From: Belliella aquatica
GTDB lineage: Bacteria; Bacteroidota; Bacteroidia; Cytophagales; Cyclobacteriaceae
Direction: 5' to 3'
Length of the DNA: 64,000 nt
NCBI RefSeq assembly: GCF_014637795.1
Contig: NZ_BMFD01000015.1
Location: forward strand, 34,624-98,623
The notes below the pieces were generated by a model. That model was not told the origin of the DNA. It was given only the letters and a program-made list of their open reading frames with translations, and ran no database searches. Numbering within the stretch: the stretch's first letter is position 1; every line of letters begins with the position of its first letter. The translations under genes and the position numbers were made by a program. Shown here piece by piece: positions 35,285 through 43,490 of this stretch.

Positions 35285-35733
35285 CGATTCTTTACGCGCT
35301 TTTTACCTGATTTTTTTATCAAATATTGCACGAATTCCTCATAATTCACGTGCTCGTGATTGCTCATGGTGAATGATGTTTTGTCAGAAAAAGCGACGGT
35401 AAGCTGCTTGAATTCTTTTTTATTTGCAATAATTTTCTCTTCGTCCCAAGCTAGAATTTCGCTTAAATCGTAAGTTTTACTTTGACCTCTGAGTGGTAAT
35501 CGGGTGGTGATTTTCTCTTTTCCAGCGGAGATAAATTTGTAGCCTGCCATCATTTTAACCAAAAGCATTAGTACAACGACTGTGAGCAATGAAGCACTGA
35601 CGAGATAAAAAATCAAACCAAAGCTTCGTGCTGTGGCAAAATCGTTTAGGATATAAATCAATCCACTGATCAAGATCAAAAGTACAAGGCTCAATGAGAA
35701 ATAGGTGTTTTTTTTAGGTCTGCAGTGAATCAT
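35281..35733 (-). CDS. Small membrane protein with PH-like domain, unknown function
   Basis: 150 aa. Two hydrophobic helices (YFSLSLVLLILISGLIYIL and FYLVSASLLTVVVLMLLVKM) are followed by a basic beta-rich cytoplasmic part (KEKITTRLPLRGQSKTYDLS, TVAFSDKTSFTMSNHEHVNY, VQYLIKKSGKKRVKNR). The layout, two helices plus a PH-like beta domain, is common to small regulatory membrane proteins of Bacteroidota. No family recognised. It overlaps the ACP phosphodiesterase gene by 4 nt, so the two are cotranscribed. Confidence 0.6.
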   Translation of the reverse strand: MIHCRPKKNTYFSLSLVLLILISGLIYILNDFATARSFGLIFYLVSASLLTVVVLMLLVKMMAGYKFISAGKEKITTRLPLRGQSKTYDLSEILAWDEEKIIANKKEFKQLTVAFSDKTSFTMSNHEHVNYEEFVQYLIKKSGKKRVKNR

Positions 35734-36326
35734 ATTTCTGATTTCAATACTTGATATCTGTTTTTAGAGAATTTTACTAAATCTTCAAAGAAATCTCCAA
35801 AATGTACCCTCAAAAATTCGTGATTTTCATCTAAAAAAATATGTGCCTTTTCCATTTTCGAATCAAAACGAGTTCTCTTTGATAATCCAGTAAGGGCTCT
35901 TCTGATACCGTCCATTTCGGAATAAGAATAAAGCCAATTGTAATGTTTCATGTATTGGAATGCTTTCAAGAAATTTTCAGGAAGAATTTCTTGGTATTTT
36001 TCTACCAAAGAATAAGTGTTTTGGGCAAATTCCGCAAGAGGCAAAGGATGGTAATTGTTCCAGTATTTGCCTAAAAAATAATCGAAATACATGTCTGTAA
36101 TTACGCTTCCATAGCGCCCGAATTGAGGTTTCAACATCTCTTGAGCATCCTTTACAACCGGGTGATGATCAGTGAATTTATCGATATCACGATGTAGAAC
36201 AATACCGACCACAATGTCTTTCTCATATATATCTTCTATTGGCCCCCTTACAAAGTCGCCAATAAAGTTACCAATAAGTACCTTTGGGTCATCGAAAGAA
36301 AGATATGCGTGTGCTAAGAAATTCAC
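35730..36326 (-). CDS. acpH: Acyl carrier protein phosphodiesterase (AcpH/DUF479-like)
   Basis: 198 aa. The family start MNFLAHAYLSFDDPKVLIGN FIGDFV is intact; then GIVLHRDIDKFTDHHPVV with the metal-binding His/Asp set, DMYFDYFLGKYW and a helical C-terminus (FEDLVKFSKNRYQVLKSEI). AcpH removes phosphopantetheine from holo-ACP. HD-like metal residues (His7, Asp24, His47-type positions) are present. It is divergent from the helicase gene across 74 bp. Confidence 0.88.
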   Translation of the reverse strand: MNFLAHAYLSFDDPKVLIGNFIGDFVRGPIEDIYEKDIVVGIVLHRDIDKFTDHHPVVKDAQEMLKPQFGRYGSVITDMYFDYFLGKYWNNYHPLPLAEFAQNTYSLVEKYQEILPENFLKAFQYMKHYNWLYSYSEMDGIRRALTGLSKRTRFDSKMEKAHIFLDENHEFLRVHFGDFFEDLVKFSKNRYQVLKSEI

Positions 36327-36400
36327 AGACTTAAATTATATTTATTTTAAAGTAAACCACATCGATATTCTTTTGGTTCTAGATCTAAAATTAAAGATTC

Positions 36401-38332
36401 ATGCCGAATATACAGGAAGAATTAAAAACTTCATTAAAACTTTTACAGCTCGAGTGGAAAGAAGATTTGGAGCAATACAAAAAAAAGTTTTTATATACCT
36501 CAATATCAGACAAAAAGGAACAAGGAGTATGTTGGTATCCTTTACAAATAAAAAAATCAAAAATTGGTCTTGGTGACCGCTTGATACTAGAGTTGGAGAG
36601 ATTCGACACAAATCAGTCTCATGTATTCCAATCTGGTAAATCGGTTTCTGTTTTTTCTAATGCAGATGGATTTCAAGGTCATGATTTCAGAGTCAATGGT
36701 GTGATTAATTTTGTAAAAAGGGATGTCATGACTCTTACCCTTCAAGGGAATGAATTTCCTGACTGGCTTCATTCTGGAAAAATTGGTGTCGATCTCCTGT
36801 TTGATGAAGCAAGTTATAGAGAAATGGAGTCGACCATGAAGTCTGTGATTAAAGCCGAAAAAGGAAGACTTGGTGAGTTGAAGCAAATTCTTTTAGGAGA
36901 ATCTCTTCCCACTTTTTCTCAAAAAGTATATGCAGATACACAAGAACTCAACCCAGCTCAAAATCAAGCGCTAAGACTAATCAATCAGTGTGATGATGTC
37001 GCCATCATTCACGGCCCTCCTGGTACTGGTAAGACAACAACGCTTATTGCAGCTATACAAAATACATTGAGGACAAATAGACAAGTCCTAGTCTGTGCAC
37101 CTAGCAATGCAGCAGTGGATCTTTTGGTAGAGAAGTTAGCGGATAAAGGTGTTTCTACTTTAAGGATTGGTCATCCTGCTCGTGTAGATGATAAGATTTT
37201 AGCCCAAACATTGGATGCAAAGATTGCTTTGCACGAAAGCTATAAAGACCTCAAAAAACTTAGAAAATCTGTAGATGAATACAGAAAATTAGGGCGAAAG
37301 TACAAGCGAAATTTCGGTCACGAGGAAAGAGTCCAAAGAAAGCGTTTGCTAGATGAAGCGACTAGGATGAAGGAAGATGCTGATAACCTTGAAAATTATA
37401 TCATGTATGATGTCTTTCAGACTACTCAGGTCTTCGCAAGCACCCTTGTGGGTTCATCCAACCAAGCCCTGAGAGGGATTCAATTCCCATACGTATTCAT
37501 AGATGAAGCGGGTCAAGGATTGGAAGCTGCCACTTGGATTCCTATCATGAAAGCTGACAAAGTAGTGATGACAGGTGATCACTTCCAACTTCCTCCGACG
37601 ATCAAGTCTTATGAAGCTACGAAAGCAGGTTTGAGTGAAACACTTTTTGAAAAAGTAATCAAAAGACAACCTGAGGCTTCGAAAATGCTTACCGTCCAAT
37701 ACCGCATGCCAGAGAAAATCATGGGTTTTTCAAGTAAGTTTTTCTATAAGAATAATCTTGAAGCAGCAGAAAATACGCGTCTGCATTTCCTTTCAGAAGA
37801 CGAGCATGTATTGGAGTTCATAGATACAGCAGGTTCAGGTTTTGGTGAACATCAAGAAAAAGAATCATTGAGCACACTGAATGCTGAAGAGGCCAAATTC
37901 ACCTTGAAATACTTAGAAAATATGCTCAAACGAGTAGGGATAGGCAAAATCAAAACAGAAGGTTGGAATATCGGTTTAATTTCTCCTTACAGAGCACAAG
38001 TGAGAAAATTTCAAGAGTTGATATTTGAGAGTTATGACTATCCAAATTTGAGGTCATTTTCCGAACTCTTGACAATAGATTCTATAGATGGCTTTCAGGG
38101 ACAAGAGCGAGATATCATCTTTATCAGTTTGGTTCGTTCTAATGCCAATGGGGAAATAGGATTCCTATCAGACACCAGAAGGATGAATGTGGCGTTGACA
38201 AGAGCCAAAAGAAAATTGGTTGTGATCGGAGATAGCTCTACGCTGAGCAGCAATGACTTCTACAATGCTTTTCTTGGCTATGTTGAAGAAAAAGGAGATT
38301 ACAAGAGTATTTACGAGTTTTTGGAATACTGA
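36401..38332 (+). CDS. UPF1/IGHMBP2-like superfamily 1 helicase
   Basis: 643 aa. An N-terminal domain of about 170 residues (SDKKEQGVCWYPLQIKKSKI, a beta-barrel-like module of the IGHMBP2/Upf1 type) precedes the helicase. Walker A is IIHGPPGTGKTTTL near 205-214, motif Ia VCAPSNAAVDLL, DEAG box FIDEAGQGLEAATW, motif III MTGDHFQLPPT and motif V/VI DSIDGFQGQERDIIFISLVR, then MNVALTRAKRKLVVIGD. A bacterial DNA or RNA 5'-to-3' helicase; its substrate here is unknown. The first ATG gives a normal N-terminus. Single gene, divergent from acpH and convergent with the DUF4924 gene. Confidence 0.93.
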   Translation: MPNIQEELKTSLKLLQLEWKEDLEQYKKKFLYTSISDKKEQGVCWYPLQIKKSKIGLGDRLILELERFDTNQSHVFQSGKSVSVFSNADGFQGHDFRVNGVINFVKRDVMTLTLQGNEFPDWLHSGKIGVDLLFDEASYREMESTMKSVIKAEKGRLGELKQILLGESLPTFSQKVYADTQELNPAQNQALRLINQCDDVAIIHGPPGTGKTTTLIAAIQNTLRTNRQVLVCAPSNAAVDLLVEKLADKGVSTLRIGHPARVDDKILAQTLDAKIALHESYKDLKKLRKSVDEYRKLGRKYKRNFGHEERVQRKRLLDEATRMKEDADNLENYIMYDVFQTTQVFASTLVGSSNQALRGIQFPYVFIDEAGQGLEAATWIPIMKADKVVMTGDHFQLPPTIKSYEATKAGLSETLFEKVIKRQPEASKMLTVQYRMPEKIMGFSSKFFYKNNLEAAENTRLHFLSEDEHVLEFIDTAGSGFGEHQEKESLSTLNAEEAKFTLKYLENMLKRVGIGKIKTEGWNIGLISPYRAQVRKFQELIFESYDYPNLRSFSELLTIDSIDGFQGQERDIIFISLVRSNANGEIGFLSDTRRMNVALTRAKRKLVVIGDSSTLSSNDFYNAFLGYVEEKGDYKSIYEFLEY

Positions 38333-38352
38333 TTAACCAGGATGAATATTTC

Positions 38353-38877
38353 TTATTTCTGATTTGCATAAGCAAAGCTCAGGTAACTCAAAACATTGCC
38401 AAAAGCTTCTGTTGCCTCCGTGTAACCCTTTGGGATTTCTCGGCCTTTGAGTTTAGCCAGTAAAAGTCCATAAATTGCATTGAGGCATACTTGAATTTCA
38501 TTTCCGACAGGCTTATCTCCAGCCTCCATGATCATTTCAATGACATAAGGCTTTGCACTGTTGTAGGTATCGAAATATTCCTTATCAGTTTTTAATAATG
38601 TCCAATGAATCTTTGCCAAATCATCTACGATATCCTGAACATTTGAAAGATGCCCTGACGTTGTGATTTTTTCTGAAATCATCTGCTCACAGATGCTTGC
38701 AAACCAAAGCCTCGTTTCGTCTTTTTCAGTATCAGAAATTGGATAATGAGAAATGACAAACTGCCTGATTTCTTCCATATTGAAATTGTAGGCGCGAATT
38801 AGATCTTCCATCTGATACATGTATATGATGTATTCAGCGATGTTCTGGCTTTTCTTTTTTTCAGCGATCGATTTCAT
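38353..38877 (-). CDS. DUF4924 family protein
   Basis: 174 aa, helical. It opens MKSIAEKKKSQNIAEYIIYM and holds YQMEDLIRAYNFNMEEIRQF and LWFASICEQMISEKI, the signature of a Bacteroidota-specific conserved protein of unknown role that I recall as DUF4924. There is no signal peptide, so it is cytoplasmic. It stands alone between the helicase gene and lepA. Confidence 0.82.
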   Translation of the reverse strand: MKSIAEKKKSQNIAEYIIYMYQMEDLIRAYNFNMEEIRQFVISHYPISDTEKDETRLWFASICEQMISEKITTSGHLSNVQDIVDDLAKIHWTLLKTDKEYFDTYNSAKPYVIEMIMEAGDKPVGNEIQVCLNAIYGLLLAKLKGREIPKGYTEATEAFGNVLSYLSFAYANQK

Positions 38878-39063
38878 GTTTTCTCAAATTAGTCTGCAAA
38901 GAAAGGAATAAAGGTGTATTTTAAACAAAGATCTTCAACAAGGATTTTTCATTATGTATGAATTTGTTAAATATTTAAGTTAATAAAAAGTAATTAGTAA
39001 AGTAATAGGCTGAATTTCTCGTGGATACTCCGAACATATACTATTAATCCACATAAAATTCCC

Positions 39064-39071
39064 TATTTTTG
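39064..39071 (+). promoter_or_regulatory. Possible -7 box of lepA (TATTTTTG)
   Basis: TATTTTTG fits TAnnTTTG and lies 14 bp before the lepA ATG at 39086. No clear TTG -33 element is seen, so this is only a candidate. Confidence 0.35.
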
Positions 39072-39085
39072 CACCCTGAATAGAT

Positions 39086-40873
39086 ATGAAAAATATAAGA
39101 AATTTCTGTATAATCGCCCATATTGATCATGGGAAGAGTACATTGGCGGATAGATTGTTGCAGGAGACCCACACTGTTGCAGATAGGGATATGCAGAATC
39201 AATTGTTGGATAATATGGATCTGGAAAGAGAGCGTGGTATTACCATAAAGTCTCACGCAATCCAGATGAAATACATGCATGAAGGAGAAGAGTACACACT
39301 CAATCTTATTGATACTCCTGGTCATGTGGATTTTTCCTATGAAGTGTCCAGATCTATAGCTGCTTGTGAAGGAGCTTTATTGATTGTAGATGCCTCTCAA
39401 GGTATTGAAGCTCAGACGATATCAAATCTATACCTTGCTTTGGGTCATGATCTTGAGATTATTCCTGTTTTAAATAAAATTGACCTACCTGGAGCTGATC
39501 CAGATTCAGTAGCTGATGAAGTGATCGATTTGATCGGTTGCGATAAAGAGGATATTATTTTGGCATCGGGAAAAACTGGAATTGGAATTGACGATATTCT
39601 GAAAGCAGTAGTGACTCGTGTGCCTGCTCCAAAAGGAGAGATAGATGCGCCACTTCAAGCGATGATTTTTGACTCTGTTTACAATCCATTCAGAGGGGTG
39701 GAGGTGATTTTCCGTATTTTTAATGGGACAATTAGTAAAGGAGACAAAATCAAATTCGTCAATACAGGTAAAGAGTACGAGGCTGATGAAATTGGGATTT
39801 TAGGTCTCAATCAGATTCCTCAACAAACGATGTATGCTGGAAATGTTGGTTACCTCATTTCAGGAGTTAAAGTTGCCAAAGAGATCAAAGTTGGTGATAC
39901 AATTACCCATATCAAGCGTCCATGTGACAAAGCCATTCAGGGTTTTGAAAACGTAAAGCCAATGGTTTTTGCTGGGATTTATCCAGTAGATACAACCGAA
40001 TATGAGGAACTTAGGGCTTCAATGGAAAAATTGCAATTGAATGATGCCTCTTTGGTGTGGGAACCTGAGACTTCCGTTGCCTTGGGCTTTGGTTTCCGTT
40101 GTGGATTTTTAGGAATGTTGCACATGGAGATCATTCAAGAACGATTGGAGCGGGAGTTTGATATGACTGTGATCACCACAGTTCCTTCAGTCCAATTCAG
40201 AGCATTGATGACCAATGATACCTATGAAGTAATCAATGCCCCATCAGATATGCCTGACCCTACGAGGTTTAAGCATATCGAAGAACCATTTGTCAAGGCA
40301 TCGATCATCACAGCTTCAGAATATGTAGGTCCTGTTATTCAGCTTTGTATGGATAAGCGAGGACAGATCAAAAATCAAGTTTACTTGACAGCAGAAAGGG
40401 TGGAGTTGCAATTTGACATGCCATTGGCAGAGATCGTCTTTGACTTCTTTGATAAGCTGAAGACTATTTCCCGCGGCTATGCTTCCTTGGATTACGAGTT
40501 GAAGGGTTATCAACCTTCCCATATGGTTCGTTTAGATGTGATGCTTAACGGAGAACCTGTGGATGCGCTTTCAGCCATTGTTCACAGGGATAAAGCATAC
40601 GAATGGGGCAAAAGACTTTGTGAGAAATTAAAAGAATTGGTGCCAAGACAAATGTTTGAGATTGCGATCCAAGCAGCTATCGGTACAAAAATTATTGCAA
40701 GAGAGACTGTAAAAGCTTTGCGTAAAAACGTATTGGCCAAGTGTTACGGTGGTGATATCTCCCGGAAGCGTAAACTCCTCGAAAAACAGAAAAAAGGTAA
40801 GAAAAGAATGCGTCAGGTTGGTAATGTAGAAGTACCACAAGAAGCATTTATGGCTGTGTTGAAGTTAGACTAA
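39086..40873 (+). CDS. lepA: Elongation factor 4 (LepA)
   Basis: 595 aa, the standard length. GTPase motifs: AHIDHGKST (11-19), [19 protein letters not shown] near 77 and NKIDLPGAD near 131. EF4-specific regions follow: [40 protein letters not shown] and the C-terminal basic domain [39 protein letters not shown]. It acts on stalled or assembling ribosomes. Single gene with a short leader. All features are normal. Confidence 0.97.
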   Translation: MKNIRNFCIIAHIDHGKSTLADRLLQETHTVADRDMQNQLLDNMDLERERGITIKSHAIQMKYMHEGEEYTLNLIDTPGHVDFSYEVSRSIAACEGALLIVDASQGIEAQTISNLYLALGHDLEIIPVLNKIDLPGADPDSVADEVIDLIGCDKEDIILASGKTGIGIDDILKAVVTRVPAPKGEIDAPLQAMIFDSVYNPFRGVEVIFRIFNGTISKGDKIKFVNTGKEYEADEIGILGLNQIPQQTMYAGNVGYLISGVKVAKEIKVGDTITHIKRPCDKAIQGFENVKPMVFAGIYPVDTTEYEELRASMEKLQLNDASLVWEPETSVALGFGFRCGFLGMLHMEIIQERLEREFDMTVITTVPSVQFRALMTNDTYEVINAPSDMPDPTRFKHIEEPFVKASIITASEYVGPVIQLCMDKRGQIKNQVYLTAERVELQFDMPLAEIVFDFFDKLKTISRGYASLDYELKGYQPSHMVRLDVMLNGEPVDALSAIVHRDKAYEWGKRLCEKLKELVPRQMFEIAIQAAIGTKIIARETVKALRKNVLAKCYGGDISRKRKLLEKQKKGKKRMRQVGNVEVPQEAFMAVLKLD

Positions 40874-41188
40874 TACCTAGACGTAAGACTTAAGATACAA
40901 GATATAAGACTCGGGTAGCAAGTGCATGTTAAGTAAATGAAAGATATATTCTTTGCGATATAAATTGAAATAAGCTTACCGCGATATATTTGACCCTCGA
41001 GAATTATGAATTTTAATCCTACGTTAATTAAATTGCTATTTGAAAGATCTAAAAAAAGATGTCATTTTATATGAGTTAATCATGAAAGTTTGGAGGAGTC
41101 TCTCCAAACTTTTTAACTTTAAATCCTTCAAACCTTACAACAATATTCAAAATCTTTCAATTTTATAATTTTACAATCTACAATCAAA
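40874..41188. other. Repeat-bearing spacer between lepA and folD
   Basis: 315 bp without a gene. 40874-40910 holds short repeat words (acgtaagacttaagatacaa, gatataagactcgg) similar in style to those after htrA at 2349-2411. 41085-41116 is a hairpin (listed). 41120-41180 is a pyrimidine/A-rich tract of near-repeats (ccttcaaaccttacaaca, ttcaaaatctttcaat). Nothing else is recognised. Confidence 0.5.
41085..41116 (+). terminator. Hairpin with T-run before folD
   Basis: AAAGTTTGGAG (41085-41095), loop GAGTCT, CTCCAAACTTT (41102-41112) then TTT. An 11-bp perfect stem. It lies 212 bp after lepA and 73 bp before folD, so it may end lepA transcription or act as a leader hairpin. Confidence 0.65.
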
Positions 41189-42073
41189 ATGCTTCTAATC
41201 GACGGTAAGAAAACTTCGGAAGAAATTAAATCAGAAATTGCTGCTAGAGTAGCGGAAATCAAAGTTGAAGGTGGGAAAATCCCCCATTTGGCTGCGATTT
41301 TGGTAGGAAGTGATGGTGCAAGTCAGACCTACGTAGGAGCAAAGGTGAAATCTTGTGAGCAAGTTGGCTTTCAGTCTACCTTGGTGAGATTAGAGGAATC
41401 GGTATCAGAGGATGAGCTTTTGAAAGTTGTAGAGGAAATCAATAAAAATCCTGAAATAGATGGATTGATTGTGCAGTTGCCTTTGCCAAAGCATATTTCT
41501 GTGGAAAAAGTAACCAACAAAATCAAGCCTGAAAAGGATGTTGATGGATTCACTCCTGCCAATGTTGGGAGAATGACCCTAGGATGGCCTGCTTATGTGG
41601 CTGCTACACCTTATGGAATAGTAGAATTGCTGAAAAGATACAACGTAGAAACATCAGGAAAGCATTGTGTGGTAATCGGAAGAAGTCATATCGTAGGCTC
41701 GCCTATGAGTATTTTGATGGCAAGAAATGAATATCCTGGAAACTGTACCGTAACATTGACACATAGCAGAACACAAAACCTTGCTGAAATCACAAAGACG
41801 GCGGATATCTTGATCGTTGCGATTGGGAAGCCTGAGTTTGTTACAGCTGATATGGTGAAGGAAGGGGCAACTGTGATTGATGTGGGAATTCATAGAGTCG
41901 AAGATTCCAGTAAAAAGTCGGGCTTTAGATTGATCGGTGACGTGAAGTTTGACGAAGTGGCTGCAAAAGCTTCAGCAATCACCCCTGTACCAGGCGGAGT
42001 TGGTCCAATGACGATAGCTTCCTTGCTATACAATACACTTTTGGCGGCAGAGGGAAAAGTTTATGCAAAATAA
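41189..42073 (+). CDS. folD: Methylenetetrahydrofolate dehydrogenase/cyclohydrolase FolD
   Basis: 294 aa. Motifs: [20 protein letters not shown] with the active-site Tyr and Lys, [20 protein letters not shown], the [11 protein letters not shown] loop, the Rossmann signature [18 protein letters not shown] and [20 protein letters not shown] followed by GVGPMTI. It interconverts 5,10-methylene-THF and 10-formyl-THF with NADP. Length and order are normal; single gene, followed by a tRNA gene. Confidence 0.97.
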   Translation: MLLIDGKKTSEEIKSEIAARVAEIKVEGGKIPHLAAILVGSDGASQTYVGAKVKSCEQVGFQSTLVRLEESVSEDELLKVVEEINKNPEIDGLIVQLPLPKHISVEKVTNKIKPEKDVDGFTPANVGRMTLGWPAYVAATPYGIVELLKRYNVETSGKHCVVIGRSHIVGSPMSILMARNEYPGNCTVTLTHSRTQNLAEITKTADILIVAIGKPEFVTADMVKEGATVIDVGIHRVEDSSKKSGFRLIGDVKFDEVAAKASAITPVPGGVGPMTIASLLYNTLLAAEGKVYAK

Positions 42074-42126
42074 GAGCTTGATAGTGAGCTTAAACCTAGT
42101 TTTACGCTTTAATATGTAAAAATTGA

Positions 42127-42158
42127 TTTGCAAGGAAGGTCATTCCTTTCTACTTTTG
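42127..42158 (+). promoter_or_regulatory. Promoter of tRNA-Leu
   Basis: TTTG at 42127-42130, a 20-bp spacer, then TACTTTTG at 42151-42158. This is a near-ideal match to the Bacteroidota sigma-ABfr promoter (TTTG, 19-21 bp, TAnnTTTG). The mature tRNA starts 12 bp downstream. Confidence 0.75.
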
Positions 42159-42169
42159 CAAACTATCAC

Positions 42170-42252
42170 GCGCACGTGGTGAAATTGGTAGACACGCCAT
42201 CTTGAGGGGGTGGTGCCTTACGGGTGTGGAAGTTCGAATCTTCTCGTGCGCA
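42170..42252 (+). tRNA. tRNA-Leu (anticodon GAG)
   Basis: 83 nt. Acceptor arms GCGCACG (42170-42176) and CGTGCGC (42245-42251) pair perfectly, with discriminator A42252. The D-loop carries GAAATTGGTAGACAC, the anticodon loop is TTGAGGG with anticodon GAG inside stem CCATC/GGTGG, a long variable arm (type II) follows, and the T arm is GGAAGTTCGAATCTTCT. CCA is not encoded (ACA follows). Decodes CUC/CUU. Own promoter and terminator. Confidence 0.97.
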
Positions 42253-42253
42253 C

Positions 42254-42283
42254 AAAAAGCTCCAAGAAATTGGGGCTTTTTTT
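42254..42283 (+). terminator. Terminator of tRNA-Leu
   Basis: AAAAAGCTCC, loop AAGAAATT, GGGGCTTTTTTT: a 10-bp stem including one G-T pair with a T-run, directly after the tRNA. Confidence 0.82.
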
Positions 42284-42360
42284 ATTTATTCTTATTTAAA
42301 TGGGGAGGGATTAAAATTATAAAAACCTAACTTTTGACCCGAATTAAAAAGAACAATATC

Positions 42361-42894
42361 ATGAAAGTTCGTGTCTTAAGCTTAGTTTATTTCATCATTT
42401 GTGGAGTTGCAGCAGCCCAAACCGCCCAATTTCCAATTGTAAAAGGCTTTGGGGGGATATATGAAATTCCTGAGGCAACCGAAAGACCTGATCCTGATGG
42501 AGAATACAAAATCATCATTGATTTGGTTTCTGCCTCAGATGATCCCAAGCAGATCAATAGAATGGTTGATAATATCGCCCGAATGATCAATCTTCATGGA
42601 ATAGCGGGAGTGTCAAATGAAAATATTAGCGTTAAAGTAGCCATACATGGCGGTGCGGTTTTTACTATTTTGAATGATGCTTATTATGAAAAACTTTATG
42701 GTGTCAAGAATCCTAATTTACCTGTCTTTAAAGCATTGAAAGATTCTGGAGTTGACTTGTACGTTTGTGGTCAGTCACTCATAGCTAGAGGAATGAAACC
42801 AACTGATGTCTCAGATGAGGCTGAACTTGCTTTATCCATGTTGACTACTTTGACCAAATATGTCCCTCAAGGATACATGCTATTGCGCTTTTAA
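42361..42894 (+). CDS. Secreted DsrE/DsrF-like protein
   Basis: 177 aa from the ATG at 42361, which gives a signal peptide (MKVRVLSLVYFIICGVAAAQ); the longer TTG frame from 42334 adds nine residues before it. The DsrE-like fold is seen in EYKIIIDLVSASDDPKQINR, VSVKVAIHGGAVFTILND-type core (ISVKVAIHGGAVFTI) and ALKDSGVDLYVCGQSLIARG with a conserved Cys. Periplasmic DsrE-like proteins are common in Bacteroidota; function unknown, perhaps sulfur or redox handling. Its stop shares TTAA with the convergent rnhB. Confidence 0.82.
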   Translation: MKVRVLSLVYFIICGVAAAQTAQFPIVKGFGGIYEIPEATERPDPDGEYKIIIDLVSASDDPKQINRMVDNIARMINLHGIAGVSNENISVKVAIHGGAVFTILNDAYYEKLYGVKNPNLPVFKALKDSGVDLYVCGQSLIARGMKPTDVSDEAELALSMLTTLTKYVPQGYMLLRF

Positions 42895-43490
42895 AATTCC
42901 AGATTAATCTGCTCAGGCAAATGCTTGAAGAATTTTCGATGGATGGGCGTCAGTCCTAATTTTCTGATTCCCTCTCTGTGGGCTTGGGTAGGGTAACCTG
43001 CATTTCTTTCCCAAGCATAGCCAGGATATTTTTCTGCGTATGAGCACATCAGGTCATCTCTGTACACTTTTGCTAAGATAGATGCTGCTGCTATGCTGGC
43101 GAATTTTCCATCTCCTTTAATGATGCAGCTATGGGGGATTTTACTCTTTGTCTTAAATCTATTCCCATCTATCAAAAGATGTTCAGGTGTGACACTCAAA
43201 GCCTCAACTGCGCGATTCATAGCCAAAAAGGAAGCGTTGAGGATATTGATCTCATCGATTTCCTCAACGCTCGCTTCTGCCACGGCCCAAGCAATGGCAT
43301 TTGTTTTTATTTCTAATATTAAAGACTCTCTGTTGGATTTACTGAGTTTCTTGGAGTCATTGATCAATTCATGTGCATAGTTAGCCGGCAGAATCACTGC
43401 TGCGGCCACCACGGGACCACAGAGGCATCCTCTGCCCACCTCGTCACAACCCGCTTCGAGTCTGTTAGATTCTAAATAGGGGAGCAGCAT
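42891..43490 (-). CDS. rnhB: Ribonuclease HII
   Basis: 199 aa. The active site is complete: EAGCDEVGRGCLCGPVVAAA gives the Asp-Glu pair, LIDGN the next Asp, and ASILAKVYRDDLM the last, with YGYPT-like motif AGYPTQAHREGI near the C-terminus. It removes ribonucleotides from DNA. Its start lies 26 nt inside the end of the upstream glucosidase gene (43465-46137), so the two are cotranscribed, an odd pairing with no clear functional link. Confidence 0.95.
   Translation of the reverse strand: MLLPYLESNRLEAGCDEVGRGCLCGPVVAAAVILPANYAHELINDSKKLSKSNRESLILEIKTNAIAWAVAEASVEEIDEINILNASFLAMNRAVEALSVTPEHLLIDGNRFKTKSKIPHSCIIKGDGKFASIAAASILAKVYRDDLMCSYAEKYPGYAWERNAGYPTQAHREGIRKLGLTPIHRKFFKHLPEQINLEF

Noticed and set aside
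38878..39063. Possible regulatory RNA or riboswitch upstream of lepA
   Set aside because: AT-rich sequence without a conserved fold or terminator hairpin that I can recognise.
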